DNA from: Anaerolineales bacterium
Lineage (GTDB): Bacteria > Chloroflexota > Anaerolineae > Anaerolineales > UBA11579
Length of the DNA: 51,585 bases
NCBI GenBank assembly: GCA_024710875.1
Contig: JANJTX010000013.1
Span: forward strand, 1-51,585
Direction of reading: 5' to 3'
Shown here: positions 1 to 7,203 of the stretch, piece after piece
Numbering within the stretch: position 1 is the stretch's first letter
How the letters are laid out: each line of letters starts with the position of its first letter
The notes under the pieces: model-generated
The model's input: only the letters and a program-made list of their open reading frames with translations
Told to the model about the DNA's origin: nothing
Databases searched by the model: none
Made by a program: the position numbers and the translations under genes

Positions 1-75
1 CTCCCTGCTCGCGGCATTGCTAAGCAAGTTGGAGTTGTTTTCCAGCAAACCGTTCTGAAGGAACGGTGTTGAGCT

Positions 76-119
76 AGATTCCGGAGTTGGCTTCACCAAC
101 TCTTTTGCTCGGAATGACA
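76..119. repeat. Dispersed palindromic element, TGTCATTCCGAG variant
   Basis: The stretch begins AGATTCCGG and ends CTCGGAATGACA, enclosing a perfect 7-bp hairpin (GAGTTGG at 84-90, CCAACTC at 96-102) followed by TTTT. Read on the minus strand it starts TGTCATTCCGAG and ends GGAATCT, the same architecture as the TGTCATTGCGAG elements at 5304 and 19477. The hairpin plus T-run could also act as a plus-strand terminator for a gene left of the window. The assignment to the repeat family is pattern recognition, not a search. Confidence 0.5.
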
Positions 120-195
120 ATATCTTGGGTATCGATGAAAGCAATGAAATGTCGCCAGCAAGTAATGTTGAACGCCAACGAAACTGATTTCTTTC

Positions 196-224
196 TCTGT
201 GTCTCCGTGTCTCTGTGGTTAAAT
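196..224. repeat. CTCTGTGTCTCCGTGTCTCTG low-complexity motif
   Basis: A pyrimidine/GT-rich stretch with internal near-repeats of TCTCTGTG and TCTCCGTG, lying just 3' of the acetyltransferase stop. Similar CTCTGTGTCTCTGTGG strings recur between genes in many environmental bacterial genomes; that is recalled, not checked. No coding function is evident. The rest of 1-235 holds small hairpins and no convincing gene. Confidence 0.4.
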
Positions 225-235
225 CATTTCCAACC

Positions 236-673
236 CTACTCCGTACGCATCCCCACCTTGCGCGCCGGCACGCCCGCCCAGATTTCGCCATCCGGCAGGT
301 CCTCCAGCAGCACCGCATTCGCCCCCAGCACCGCCCCGCGCCCCACCCGCAGCACCCCGGCCTTGCACAACACTTTGCTGCCCGGCGAGAGAATCGCCCC
401 GTCTTCTATCTGGATGCCTTCAAAGGCCGATTGCTCAATAGGGATATGAATATCCGCCCGGCCAAGAGTGACGCCCGGATAGATTTTGACATCCGCGCCG
501 ATGCGGGTACGCGGGTGGATGACCACCCCAAAGCCGCCATGCACGAGGGTGAACCCGGGGCCGATTTCCACGCTGTGCGGGATTTCGCTGCCCAGCAATT
601 TGAGGGCATAGTAGGCCAGCCGCCCCACCAGCGGCCAGCGACGGGCATACACAAGGCGGGTATAGAAGTCCAT
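236..673 (-). CDS. Serine acetyltransferase-like hexapeptide transferase
   Basis: A 145-residue left-handed beta-helix acetyltransferase of the CysE/colanic-acid type. The start used is the ATG at 673-671 (MDFYTRLVYARRW), because a longer in-frame extension runs through the upstream gene. Residues about 33-140 show hexapeptide-like steps (IGADVKIYPGVTLG, GAILSPGSKVL, GRGAVLGANAV) and the closing GVPARKVG motif typical of serine acetyltransferases. It lacks the long N-terminal helical domain of CysE, so a role as a sugar or serine O-acetyltransferase in polysaccharide modification is as likely as cysteine synthesis. It starts one base after the wecB stop, so the two are almost certainly co-transcribed. 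No cysteine synthase is adjacent, which favours the glycan role. Confidence 0.85.
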   Translation of the reverse strand: MDFYTRLVYARRWPLVGRLAYYALKLLGSEIPHSVEIGPGFTLVHGGFGVVIHPRTRIGADVKIYPGVTLGRADIHIPIEQSAFEGIQIEDGAILSPGSKVLCKAGVLRVGRGAVLGANAVLLEDLPDGEIWAGVPARKVGMRTE

Positions 674-674
674 G

Positions 675-1778
675 CTACAGGCCCAGGGCGCGTTTGAGGC
701 TGGCGGCGGCACGCTCGGCGGTGTGGCCATCCCAGCGGTCGGGGCGGCGGCCGTGCGGCCACTCGCCCGCGAGCACGGCGGCCACACTCTGGCCGAGGTC
801 TTCCGGGCGCACCAGGCGGTTGGTGCCTTCGGTGAGGGTAATGGGCCGTTCGGTGTTTTCGCGCACCGTCAGGCAAGGGATATCCAGGTAGGTGGTTTCT
901 TCCTGAATGCCGCCCGAGTCGGTGATGACGAGGCGGGCGCGCTGCACCAGACTCATAAATGGGATGTAAGCCAGCGGCTCGGTGAGGTACAGGCCGGGTG
1001 TGCCTTCCAGCGTATCCAGCAGGCCGCTGCCGGCCAGCCGCTGGCGCGTGCGGGGGTGGATGGGGAACACCAGCGGCAGGTCAGCGGAGATGGCCGTGAG
1101 GGCGCTGGCAAGGGTACGCAGGCGGGTTTCATCATCCACATTGGAAGGGCGGTGCAGGGTGACCACGCCGTAACTGGCGGGCGGCAGGCCGAAGGCATCC
1201 GGCCCGGGGGCGGCTTCAATGCGGGTGCGCAGCAATTCATACGAGTCGAGCATGATGTTACCAATCCGCTCGATTTTGTCTTCCGGCACGCCCTCGCGGC
1301 GCAGGTTCTCATCACCATCCGGGCTGGGGGTCCAGAGCAGGTCGCTGATGGCATCCGTGAGCAGGCGGTTGATTTCCTCCGGCATCGTGCGGTCGCCGGA
1401 GCGCAGGCCAGCCTCCAGATGCGCCACCGGCAGCAGCAGTTTCTTGGCAGTGATGGCGCAGGCCATCGTGCTGTTCACATCGCCCACCACGACCACATAC
1501 GCCGGGGCTGCTTGCAGGCACACTTTTTCATAGGCCACCATCACCGCCGCGGTCTGCTCGGCGTGGCTGCCGCTGCCCACATGCAGGTGGGTGTGCGGCT
1601 CCGGCAGACCGAGGTCGGCCAGGATGTTATCGGACATGTTGGCGTCGTAATGCTGGCCGGTGTGCACCAGGCGCGGCTCGCACCAGCCTTCAGCCACCAG
1701 GCGGTGGTAGAGCGGCGCGACCTTCATGAAGTTGGGCCGGGCAGCGAGGATGAGGTGTACCAGCGGGCGGGCGGTCAT
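675..1778 (-). CDS. wecB: UDP-N-acetylglucosamine 2-epimerase (non-hydrolysing)
   Basis: A 367-residue WecB/MnaA family enzyme that interconverts UDP-GlcNAc and UDP-ManNAc, supplying ManNAc units for surface polysaccharides; it should be cytoplasmic. Family signatures visible are HTGQHYD near residue 40, HLEAGLRS near 120, a GNIMLDS segment, and TDSGGIQEE near 290, with the usual GT-B-like two-domain length. It is followed after one base by the acetyltransferase, suggesting a two-gene unit making or decorating a ManNAc-type precursor. A CATAAT box at 1785-1790 lies only 7 bases from the ATG and no Shine-Dalgarno is seen, so the mRNA may be leaderless. Confidence 0.95.
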   Translation of the reverse strand: MTARPLVHLILAARPNFMKVAPLYHRLVAEGWCEPRLVHTGQHYDANMSDNILADLGLPEPHTHLHVGSGSHAEQTAAVMVAYEKVCLQAAPAYVVVVGDVNSTMACAITAKKLLLPVAHLEAGLRSGDRTMPEEINRLLTDAISDLLWTPSPDGDENLRREGVPEDKIERIGNIMLDSYELLRTRIEAAPGPDAFGLPPASYGVVTLHRPSNVDDETRLRTLASALTAISADLPLVFPIHPRTRQRLAGSGLLDTLEGTPGLYLTEPLAYIPFMSLVQRARLVITDSGGIQEETTYLDIPCLTVRENTERPITLTEGTNRLVRPEDLGQSVAAVLAGEWPHGRRPDRWDGHTAERAAASLKRALGL

Positions 1779-1821
1779 ACCGCGATTATGCCATGAAAGG
1801 CGAGGCAGGGGGCGAAGGTCT

Positions 1822-1888
1822 ACAGTGGGCTGAAGCCCACTGTCTATTTCTTTGAGCGGGCATCCAGACAGCGGGCTTTAGCCCGCTG
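1822..1888. repeat. Pair of short perfect palindromes (ACAGTGGGCT and CAGCGGGC types)
   Basis: Two adjacent hairpins occupy the gap between wecB and the ECF operon. The first has 10-bp perfect arms ACAGTGGGCT (1822-1831) and AGCCCACTGT (1834-1843). The second has 8-bp arms CAGCGGGC (1869-1876) and GCCCGCTG (1881-1888). The first recurs with identical arms at 46291-46312, and a degenerate CAGCGGGCTGAAGCC string occurs near 19590, so these look like dispersed REP-like elements and not gene-specific regulators. Confidence 0.75.
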
Positions 1889-1927
1889 CGACTAAAGCCG
1901 CCAGCCCGCGTAACTTGCCGAAAATGT

Positions 1928-1955
1928 TTGTGTTATAGCGTATGCTGGATATAAT
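1928..1955 (+). promoter_or_regulatory. Sigma70-like promoter for the ECF operon
   Basis: A consensus -10 TATAAT (1950-1955) with a TTGTGT -35 (1928-1933) and a 16-base spacer. The expected start of transcription near 1962 leaves a 25-base leader before the ATG at 1987. This placement argues against the in-frame ATG at 1942, which would lie upstream of the transcript. Confidence 0.55.
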
Positions 1956-1986
1956 TAAGCATGTTCACCACACCCCGCGGACGCTG

Positions 1987-3618
1987 ATGACTGCTGAAAC
2001 CAACGCTCTGCCCCTCTCCATCCGTGATCTAAAATTTACCTATCGCATTCGCGAACAGGCCGCGATTGAAAATATTAACCTGGACTTGCACCCCGGCGAA
2101 TTAATGCTGGTGGCCGGGGCCAGCGGCAGCGGCAAAACCACCCTGATGCGCTGCATCAACGGCCTGATTCCGCGCTCCTATCGCGGCAAGCTGGAAGGCG
2201 ACATGCGCCTGTTTGGCCAGAGTCTGGCTGACCTGACCATGGCCGAACTCTCGCAGCAAGTTGGCACGCTGCTGCAGGACCCGGAACGCCAGATTGTGGC
2301 CTCCTATGTAGTGAACGAAGTCGCCTTTGGGCTGGAGAACCTCGGCCTGCCGCGCGAAGAAATCCTGCCCCGCGTGGATGAAGCCCTGGATTACCTCAAC
2401 ATCGGCTATCTGCGCGACCGCGAGACCTTCTCGCTCTCCGGCGGCGAAAAGCAAAAAGTCGCTCTGGCCGGGGTCCTGGCCATGCGGCCGCGCATTTTGA
2501 TACTGGATGAACCCCTGGCGAGCCTCGACCCGGCCTCGGCCTTTGAAGCCCTCGAGTTGTTTCGCCACCTGGCCGACGAAGGCATTTCCATCATGCTGGT
2601 CGAACACCGCGTGGATGATGTGCTGGCGATTAAGCCGGACAGCGTGTTCTACATGGAAAACGGGCGCGAGATGTACAAAGGCGCGCCGGATGGCCTGATG
2701 GCCGTGGCCGACTACCATCGCATCAAACTCCCCGCCGAGTATGTATTGCAGCGCGCCAGAAGCGAAGCCCCGTCAGTATTTACGCCCGCCGTGGGCGAGA
2801 ACAACGGAGCCGGCCCGCAATTGCTGGCGCAGTTCAAGAATGTAACTTTCCGCTACGACAAAGACCTGCCGAATGTGTTGCAGGATGTTTCGTTTGACAT
2901 TCACACCGGCGACATCATCGCCATTCTGGGGCCGAACGGGGCGGGCAAGTCCACCCTCGTCAAGCATGCCCTCGGTCTGCTCAAGCCCACCAGCGGCGAG
3001 GTGCTGTTGCAGGGCGAAAGCACCCGCACCAAGACCGTGGCGCAGGCCGCCCACACCGTGGGCTATGTCTTCCAGAATCCGGGCCAGATGCTGTTTGCAC
3101 CCACGGTGCAGGAAGAGCTAGCCTTTGGGCCGAAGAACCTGCGCATGGATGCGGCTACCGTAACCACCAATGTGGACTGGGCGATTGAAACGGTGAACAT
3201 GGAAGAGTATCGCGAATCACCGCCGCTGGCTCTGTCTTACGGCCAGCAGAAGCGGGTGAGCATTGCCGCCATCCTCGCCATGCGCTCGCGGCTGCTGATG
3301 ATGGATGAGCCGACTGCCGGGCAGGACTACTGGAATTACCGGGCCTTCATGGACTCGATTTTGCAGATGCCCGGCTTTGGGGCGGTGATTTTCATCACCC
3401 ACGATGTGGACCTGGCGCTGGTGTACGCCAACCGCATCCTGCTGCTGGCCGACGGCCAACTGGCCGCCGATGGCCCGCCCGCCAAAGTCATGGCCGACGA
3501 AGCCCTGCTGCGCCGCTGCCGGGTATTGCCGACCTCGCTCTTACACCTCAACCTCAAACATCTCCCCCAGACCGGCCGCCTGATGCGCGCCGAAGAACTG
3601 GCCCATGCGATTGGGTAA
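1987..3618 (+). CDS. ECF transporter energising protein, two fused ATPase domains (YkoD-like)
   Basis: This 543-residue protein carries two complete ABC ATPase domains in one chain, equivalent to EcfA and EcfA'. Domain 1 has Walker A GASGSGKT (44-51), signature LSGGEKQ (150-156) and Walker B ILILDE (170-175). Domain 2 has Walker A GPNGAGKS (315-322), a divergent signature LSYGQQ (416-421) and Walker B LLMMDE (436-441); both H-loop histidines are present. It hydrolyses ATP on the cytoplasmic face to power vitamin-type import through the S and T components encoded next. ATPase fusion plus S plus T resembles the ykoEDC layout. An in-frame ATG at 1942 exists but sits upstream of the predicted transcript start. 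No riboswitch is seen upstream, so the substrate is not indicated. Confidence 0.93.
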   Translation: MTAETNALPLSIRDLKFTYRIREQAAIENINLDLHPGELMLVAGASGSGKTTLMRCINGLIPRSYRGKLEGDMRLFGQSLADLTMAELSQQVGTLLQDPERQIVASYVVNEVAFGLENLGLPREEILPRVDEALDYLNIGYLRDRETFSLSGGEKQKVALAGVLAMRPRILILDEPLASLDPASAFEALELFRHLADEGISIMLVEHRVDDVLAIKPDSVFYMENGREMYKGAPDGLMAVADYHRIKLPAEYVLQRARSEAPSVFTPAVGENNGAGPQLLAQFKNVTFRYDKDLPNVLQDVSFDIHTGDIIAILGPNGAGKSTLVKHALGLLKPTSGEVLLQGESTRTKTVAQAAHTVGYVFQNPGQMLFAPTVQEELAFGPKNLRMDAATVTTNVDWAIETVNMEEYRESPPLALSYGQQKRVSIAAILAMRSRLLMMDEPTAGQDYWNYRAFMDSILQMPGFGAVIFITHDVDLALVYANRILLLADGQLAADGPPAKVMADEALLRRCRVLPTSLLHLNLKHLPQTGRLMRAEELAHAIG

Positions 3619-3741
3619 CCCGCGCGGGCTGACCCGCCCGGAAAGGAGGCCACAGACAAGAGCAACTGACTGTACGACCCCAGAGGCACAAGAACATCGT
3701 CGTTATCTTCAATCCACAAATTAGAGATGAGGAGAAATACA

Positions 3742-4290
3742 ATGAAAGACAGCAATATGTGGTCGTTTGGAACCCGCCAGGTGGTGTATGCTGCCATCGG
3801 CGCCGCCCTGTATGGTGTGTTCTCATGGGCGACGAACTTCATCCCGCTGCCCTCGGTCGGCAATGTGACCTTCCGCCCGGCGGTGGTCATCCCGGCCTTC
3901 TTCGGCGTGGCCTTCGGCCCGCTGGTCGGCTTCCTGGCCGGCGGCATCGGCAACGTGCTGGGCGACTTCCTTTCCGGGTGGGGTTTCTTCTGGAACTGGA
4001 GCCTCGGCAACGGTCTGATGGGCCTGATTCCGGGCCTGATGGCCGCCAGCGTGGTGTCCTTCAAGGACCGCGGCACCATCACCAAGGCCATCATGTACGC
4101 CATCGGTGGCGTGGTGGTCGGCATGCTGTTCGCTTCGCTGACGGAGATGTTCACCAGCGGCATTGACATCAGCACCGCCCTGGTCGGCTACTTCACGCCG
4201 GCGGCGATTGGCAACGCGATTGTGATTGCCGTGCTGCTGCCGATTGTGATGGTAGCGTACGACGCCGTCGCGGCCCGCAGCGGTCGCTAA
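3742..4290 (+). CDS. ECF transporter substrate-binding S component
   Basis: A 182-residue hydrophobic protein with about six membrane segments, matching the usual size of S components. The GPLVGFLAGGIGNVLGDFLSG stretch (about residues 65-85) and the NWSLGNGLMGLIPGL segment resemble riboflavin-like (ECF-ribofla_trS, PF07155) or YkoE-like S proteins. It captures the vitamin or related small molecule and delivers it to the T/A module. Start chosen at 3742, 6 bases after a clear GAGGAGA Shine-Dalgarno; the in-frame ATG at 3727 overlaps that site. It sits between the ATPase and T genes in one operon. The substrate cannot be named from sequence. Confidence 0.88.
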   Translation: MKDSNMWSFGTRQVVYAAIGAALYGVFSWATNFIPLPSVGNVTFRPAVVIPAFFGVAFGPLVGFLAGGIGNVLGDFLSGWGFFWNWSLGNGLMGLIPGLMAASVVSFKDRGTITKAIMYAIGGVVVGMLFASLTEMFTSGIDISTALVGYFTPAAIGNAIVIAVLLPIVMVAYDAVAARSGR

Positions 4291-4348
4291 ACACTAACCG
4301 GTTGGGGCGGGTGGCCGAGACCACCCGCCCCAGCTTTCAGGCCTGCCG

Positions 4349-5233
4349 ATGCTTGTCACCTGGAAATACCGCCCGCGGGGTACCTTTCTGGACTCGCTGG
4401 ATCCGCGTTCGCGCTGGATTACATCGTTCCTGATTCTGTTTGCGATGGTACCCATCTGGCATCCGTATGTCATGGTGGGCTATTTCTGCCTCTCCATGAC
4501 CCAGTTCTTCCTTTCGCGCCTCACCTGGCAGGAAACCAAGCGGGTGTGGTTTTTCATCATTTTCCTGATTGTCATTGTGATTGGTTTGAATGCCATTATC
4601 ACCGGCCGGGGGGGGCCGGGCGAAATCCAGCGTCTGGAACCGCATGTGCTCTGGGAACGTAGTTTTAATATTCTCGGGGCCACCTGGACGCCCAACATTA
4701 CGGTTGAGAAAATCGGCTTTGGTATCACCCAGATGTTCCGCATGATGGGCACGGCGGTGCTGTTCTTTATTATCCCGTGGACGATTGACCCCAGTAAATA
4801 CGGTGTTACCTTCAGCGGCATGGGCATCCCCTACCGCTTTGCCTTTTCGATGGACCTCGCCTTCCGTTTTGTGCCAACCCTGGCGCGCGATTTTGCGACT
4901 ACGGTGGATTCGCAGCGGGCGCGCGGCTATGAAGTCGAGCGGCTGGAAGGCGGGCTGATTACGCAGATTCGGCGGGTGGCTCCCCTGATTGTGCCGGTGG
5001 TGATGAATGCCATCGTGAATGGCGAGGACATCACCAATGCGATGGACCTGCGCTGCTTCGGGCAGGACAAGCGCACCTGGATTGGCAAGCTCCAATACCG
5101 CACGCGCGACTATTTCTGGATTGGTATCGGTGTGGCGGTTTTCCTCGGCGCGCTGTACCTGAACTGGGGGCTGAACCTTGAAAACTTCTTCGTGCCAACC
5201 TGGTTCTATGGCCTGTTCGGGGTGGTGCCGTAG
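4349..5233 (+). CDS. ECF transporter transmembrane T component (EcfT)
   Basis: A 294-residue integral membrane coupling protein of the ECF importer. Several hydrophobic segments are visible (about residues 25-60, 65-85, 125-150 and 255-285), and the long cytoplasmic helices carry the family's ATPase-contact motifs, here SQRARGYEVE (about 189-198) and the second copy AMDLRCFG (about 231-238), in which the usual Ala-Arg-Gly is partly changed to Arg-Cys-Phe. It is the last gene of the operon, 58 bases after the S component, and is followed by a strong terminator at 5250. Confidence 0.92.
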   Translation: MLVTWKYRPRGTFLDSLDPRSRWITSFLILFAMVPIWHPYVMVGYFCLSMTQFFLSRLTWQETKRVWFFIIFLIVIVIGLNAIITGRGGPGEIQRLEPHVLWERSFNILGATWTPNITVEKIGFGITQMFRMMGTAVLFFIIPWTIDPSKYGVTFSGMGIPYRFAFSMDLAFRFVPTLARDFATTVDSQRARGYEVERLEGGLITQIRRVAPLIVPVVMNAIVNGEDITNAMDLRCFGQDKRTWIGKLQYRTRDYFWIGIGVAVFLGALYLNWGLNLENFFVPTWFYGLFGVVP

Positions 5234-5249
5234 CCTGACGATTAAATGC

Positions 5250-5283
5250 AAACGGGCGGAGTGTAAAACTCCGCCCGTTTTTG
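5250..5283 (+). terminator. Rho-independent terminator of the ECF operon
   Basis: A perfect 13-bp stem (5250-5262 with 5268-5280), loop GTAAA, ending in a run of T to 5282. It lies 16 bases after the EcfT stop and is nearly symmetric, with A's before the stem, so it could also act on the convergent minus-strand transcript. Confidence 0.9.
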
Positions 5284-5303
5284 ATTCCAGGGCTGACCGG
5301 TAT

Positions 5304-5388
5304 TGTCATTGCGAGGCGGTCTTTACCCACCGAAGCAATCCCCAATCGTGGTTATGAGATTGCTTCGCCCTTTGGGCTCGCAATGACA
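5304..5388. repeat. Dispersed nested palindrome, TGTCATTGCGAG family (copy 1)
   Basis: Outer arms TGTCATTGCGAG (5304-5315) and CTCGCAATGACA (5377-5388) are perfect over 12 bp. Inner arms CGAAGCAATC (5331-5340) and GATTGCTTCG (5358-5367) are perfect over 10 bp. The same outer and inner arms recur at 19477-19555. It fills the gap between two convergent genes and codes for nothing visible. Confidence 0.85.
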
Positions 5389-5398
5389 GCCTGGTTTC

Positions 5399-6193
5399 CT
5401 AAAAAGTGAGCGTCACCGGGTCGCCCACGGCGGGGTTGAGCAGGGCGATGGCGCTGTTATTCACCACCGAAATCATCAACTCGTCGTTGCTGCCAAACAG
5501 GGCAATCAGCTCGCCGGGCTGGTGCTCGCCAAAAGTCCGCGAGATGGTCGGGATGGTGGTGCTCCCGAGTGTGACCCGCACGCCGGCCGGGTCAATACCT
5601 TCCAGATGCACCCGGTCTATATTTGTGATGATGTTGCCAAGGTGCTGGTAGAGCAGGATAACCTCGCCGCGCAATTCGTTTCCGGCGCGGGTCGGGCGCG
5701 GCAGCGGCTGGCGCACCGGGTCAGTGATAGGCGTACCGAGGTCTTCCAGCGGTACGCCGCGCGCCAGGTGGGCCGCGACGGGCGAAAAGATATCGCGGCC
5801 GTGAAAGACCACGCTGACCTTTGGCAGCCAGAATTCGGGTTTGTCAGTATGGATGATTTTGAGCGGCCAGCCATTCTCTTCGGCCTGCTCGTAAAAGGGC
5901 GTGAACAGGCCGTTATCCGGCCCGACGAAGTACTGGTCACCGGCCTGGACGGCCAGCGGGCGGCGCACCGTGCCCACGCCGGGGTCCACCACGACCACAT
6001 GCACGCTGCCGGACGGGAAGAAATGCGTCTGGCGGGTGAGATACCAGGACGCCATGCGGATGTTCTGGGGCTGGATCGTGTGACTCAAATCGGCCACCTG
6101 GGCCTGGGGAGCAATGCCCCAGATAACGCCGCGCAGCACGCCGCCGCCACCGCCAAAATCGGTGGTCAGGGAAATCACGCCGGATGGTTTCAT
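5399..6193 (-). CDS. SAM hydroxide adenosyltransferase (DUF62), divergent paralogue
   Basis: A 264-residue member of the DUF62 family, related to the fluorinase and chlorinase, whose members hydrolyse S-adenosylmethionine to adenosine and methionine. The catalytic Asp-Arg-His set is intact (Asp70 in DPGVGT, Arg77, His131 in FHGRDIF), as are TDFG (11-14) and GPDNG (91-95). Unlike its neighbour, the loop after TDFG is Gly-rich (GGGGGVLRG) and lacks the family's usual GLxDxxVG aspartate, so substrate handling may differ. The ATG overlaps the upstream copy's stop in an ATGA, so the two are translationally coupled; they are clearly paralogous along their whole length and arose by tandem duplication. 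Confidence 0.93.
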   Translation of the reverse strand: MKPSGVISLTTDFGGGGGVLRGVIWGIAPQAQVADLSHTIQPQNIRMASWYLTRQTHFFPSGSVHVVVVDPGVGTVRRPLAVQAGDQYFVGPDNGLFTPFYEQAEENGWPLKIIHTDKPEFWLPKVSVVFHGRDIFSPVAAHLARGVPLEDLGTPITDPVRQPLPRPTRAGNELRGEVILLYQHLGNIITNIDRVHLEGIDPAGVRVTLGSTTIPTISRTFGEHQPGELIALFGSNDELMISVVNNSAIALLNPAVGDPVTLTF

Positions 6194-6993
6194 TCACCCA
6201 CCTCCACTTCAAAGGGATCCCCCAATTGCAGGCCAAGGCGGGCGGCGGCGTTGCCGTTCACCTCGGAAACAATCACATAATCAATGCTGCTGAACAAACT
6301 CACCAATGCACCGGGCTCGCGCTCGCCAAAGGCATTGACCCAATCCGGCACGGAATGGCTGCCAACGCTGGTGCCTGCCACCCGCCGCCCGGCGATGTGG
6401 TCGCGATGGATGTTGCTGGAGACATTGCCGAAATGGTCAATGTGCACCACCTCGCCCTGCCAGCGGTTGCCCGCCTGAGTCGGGCGTGGCAGGTGAATAC
6501 GCTGCGGGTCCGATATCGGTGTGCCGACCTGCTCCAGCGGTACGCCCGCCGCCAGATGGGCGGCTACCGGCGAAAAGATGTCGCGCCCGTGAAAGATGTA
6601 GGAGACATTTTTTAGCCAGAATTCAGGTTTATCGGTATGGATGATTTGCAGCGGCCAGCCTTCGGCCTCAGCCTTTTCATAAATCGGGGTCAGTACACCG
6701 TTGTCCGGCCCGACGAAAAACTGTTCCCCCGCACGAACGGCAATCGGGCGGCGGGCGGTGCCCACGCCGGGGTCCACCACAATCACATGCACGCTTTCGG
6801 GTGGGAAGTAAAAAGCCTGGCGCGCCAGCACAAAGGCGCCTTCCATGATGTTCTGGGGCGCAATATCATGACTGATATCTACCAGATGAGCGTGCGGGCA
6901 AATGCCGTATATCACGCCTTTCATCACCCCCACGAAGCCATCCCGCAGGCCAAAGTCGGTGGTGAGGGTGAGTACCGGGTTGGTGGGATTCAT
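6190..6993 (-). CDS. SAM hydroxide adenosyltransferase (DUF62)
   Basis: A 267-residue DUF62 enzyme with the full set of motifs: TDFGLRDGFVG (12-22), Asp74 in DPGVGT, Arg81, GPDNG (95-99) and His135 in FHGRDIF, matching the Asp/Arg/His catalytic trio known in archaeal homologues. The predicted reaction is SAM plus water to adenosine plus methionine in the cytoplasm, which would limit SAM or recycle its parts. Start chosen at 6993, behind a GGAGGAG Shine-Dalgarno; an in-frame upstream ATG at 7038 has none. It is the first gene of a two-gene unit with a coupled paralogue, divergent from the Mrp operon and converging on an ECF importer. Confidence 0.94.
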   Translation of the reverse strand: MNPTNPVLTLTTDFGLRDGFVGVMKGVIYGICPHAHLVDISHDIAPQNIMEGAFVLARQAFYFPPESVHVIVVDPGVGTARRPIAVRAGEQFFVGPDNGVLTPIYEKAEAEGWPLQIIHTDKPEFWLKNVSYIFHGRDIFSPVAAHLAAGVPLEQVGTPISDPQRIHLPRPTQAGNRWQGEVVHIDHFGNVSSNIHRDHIAGRRVAGTSVGSHSVPDWVNAFGEREPGALVSLFSSIDYVIVSEVNGNAAARLGLQLGDPFEVEVGE

Positions 6994-7203
6994 GGTTCTC
7001 CTCCGGGGCTGGTGGTTTGCTGCCCAAAAATATAGCACAGGCCGCGGTTTCTGATGAGGCTCTTATATTTTACTGGTATCATTTCGCCGTCAGGGGTCTG
7101 TACCCCTCCTGCGGCGAAGCAGGTGCCTTTCGTCTGTTGGTAGTGTGGTGGGTTGCTCGCATCGTGCAGATGATTCACAATTTAGCGCCTCTGGGAGACC
7201 TGG

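Noticed and set aside
236-673. Naming the hexapeptide transferase cysE
   Set aside because: It lacks the N-terminal helical domain of CysE and sits with wecB, so a sugar acetyltransferase is equally likely.
672-1796. Long plus-strand open frame opposite wecB
   Set aside because: It is the antisense shadow of a well-recognised gene; its protein is a low-complexity Gly/His/Gln mix with no motif.
1779-1941. Riboswitch (TPP, cobalamin) before the ECF importer
   Set aside because: Only two short palindromes are seen, one of which recurs 44 kb away; no conserved riboswitch core such as CTGAGA is present.
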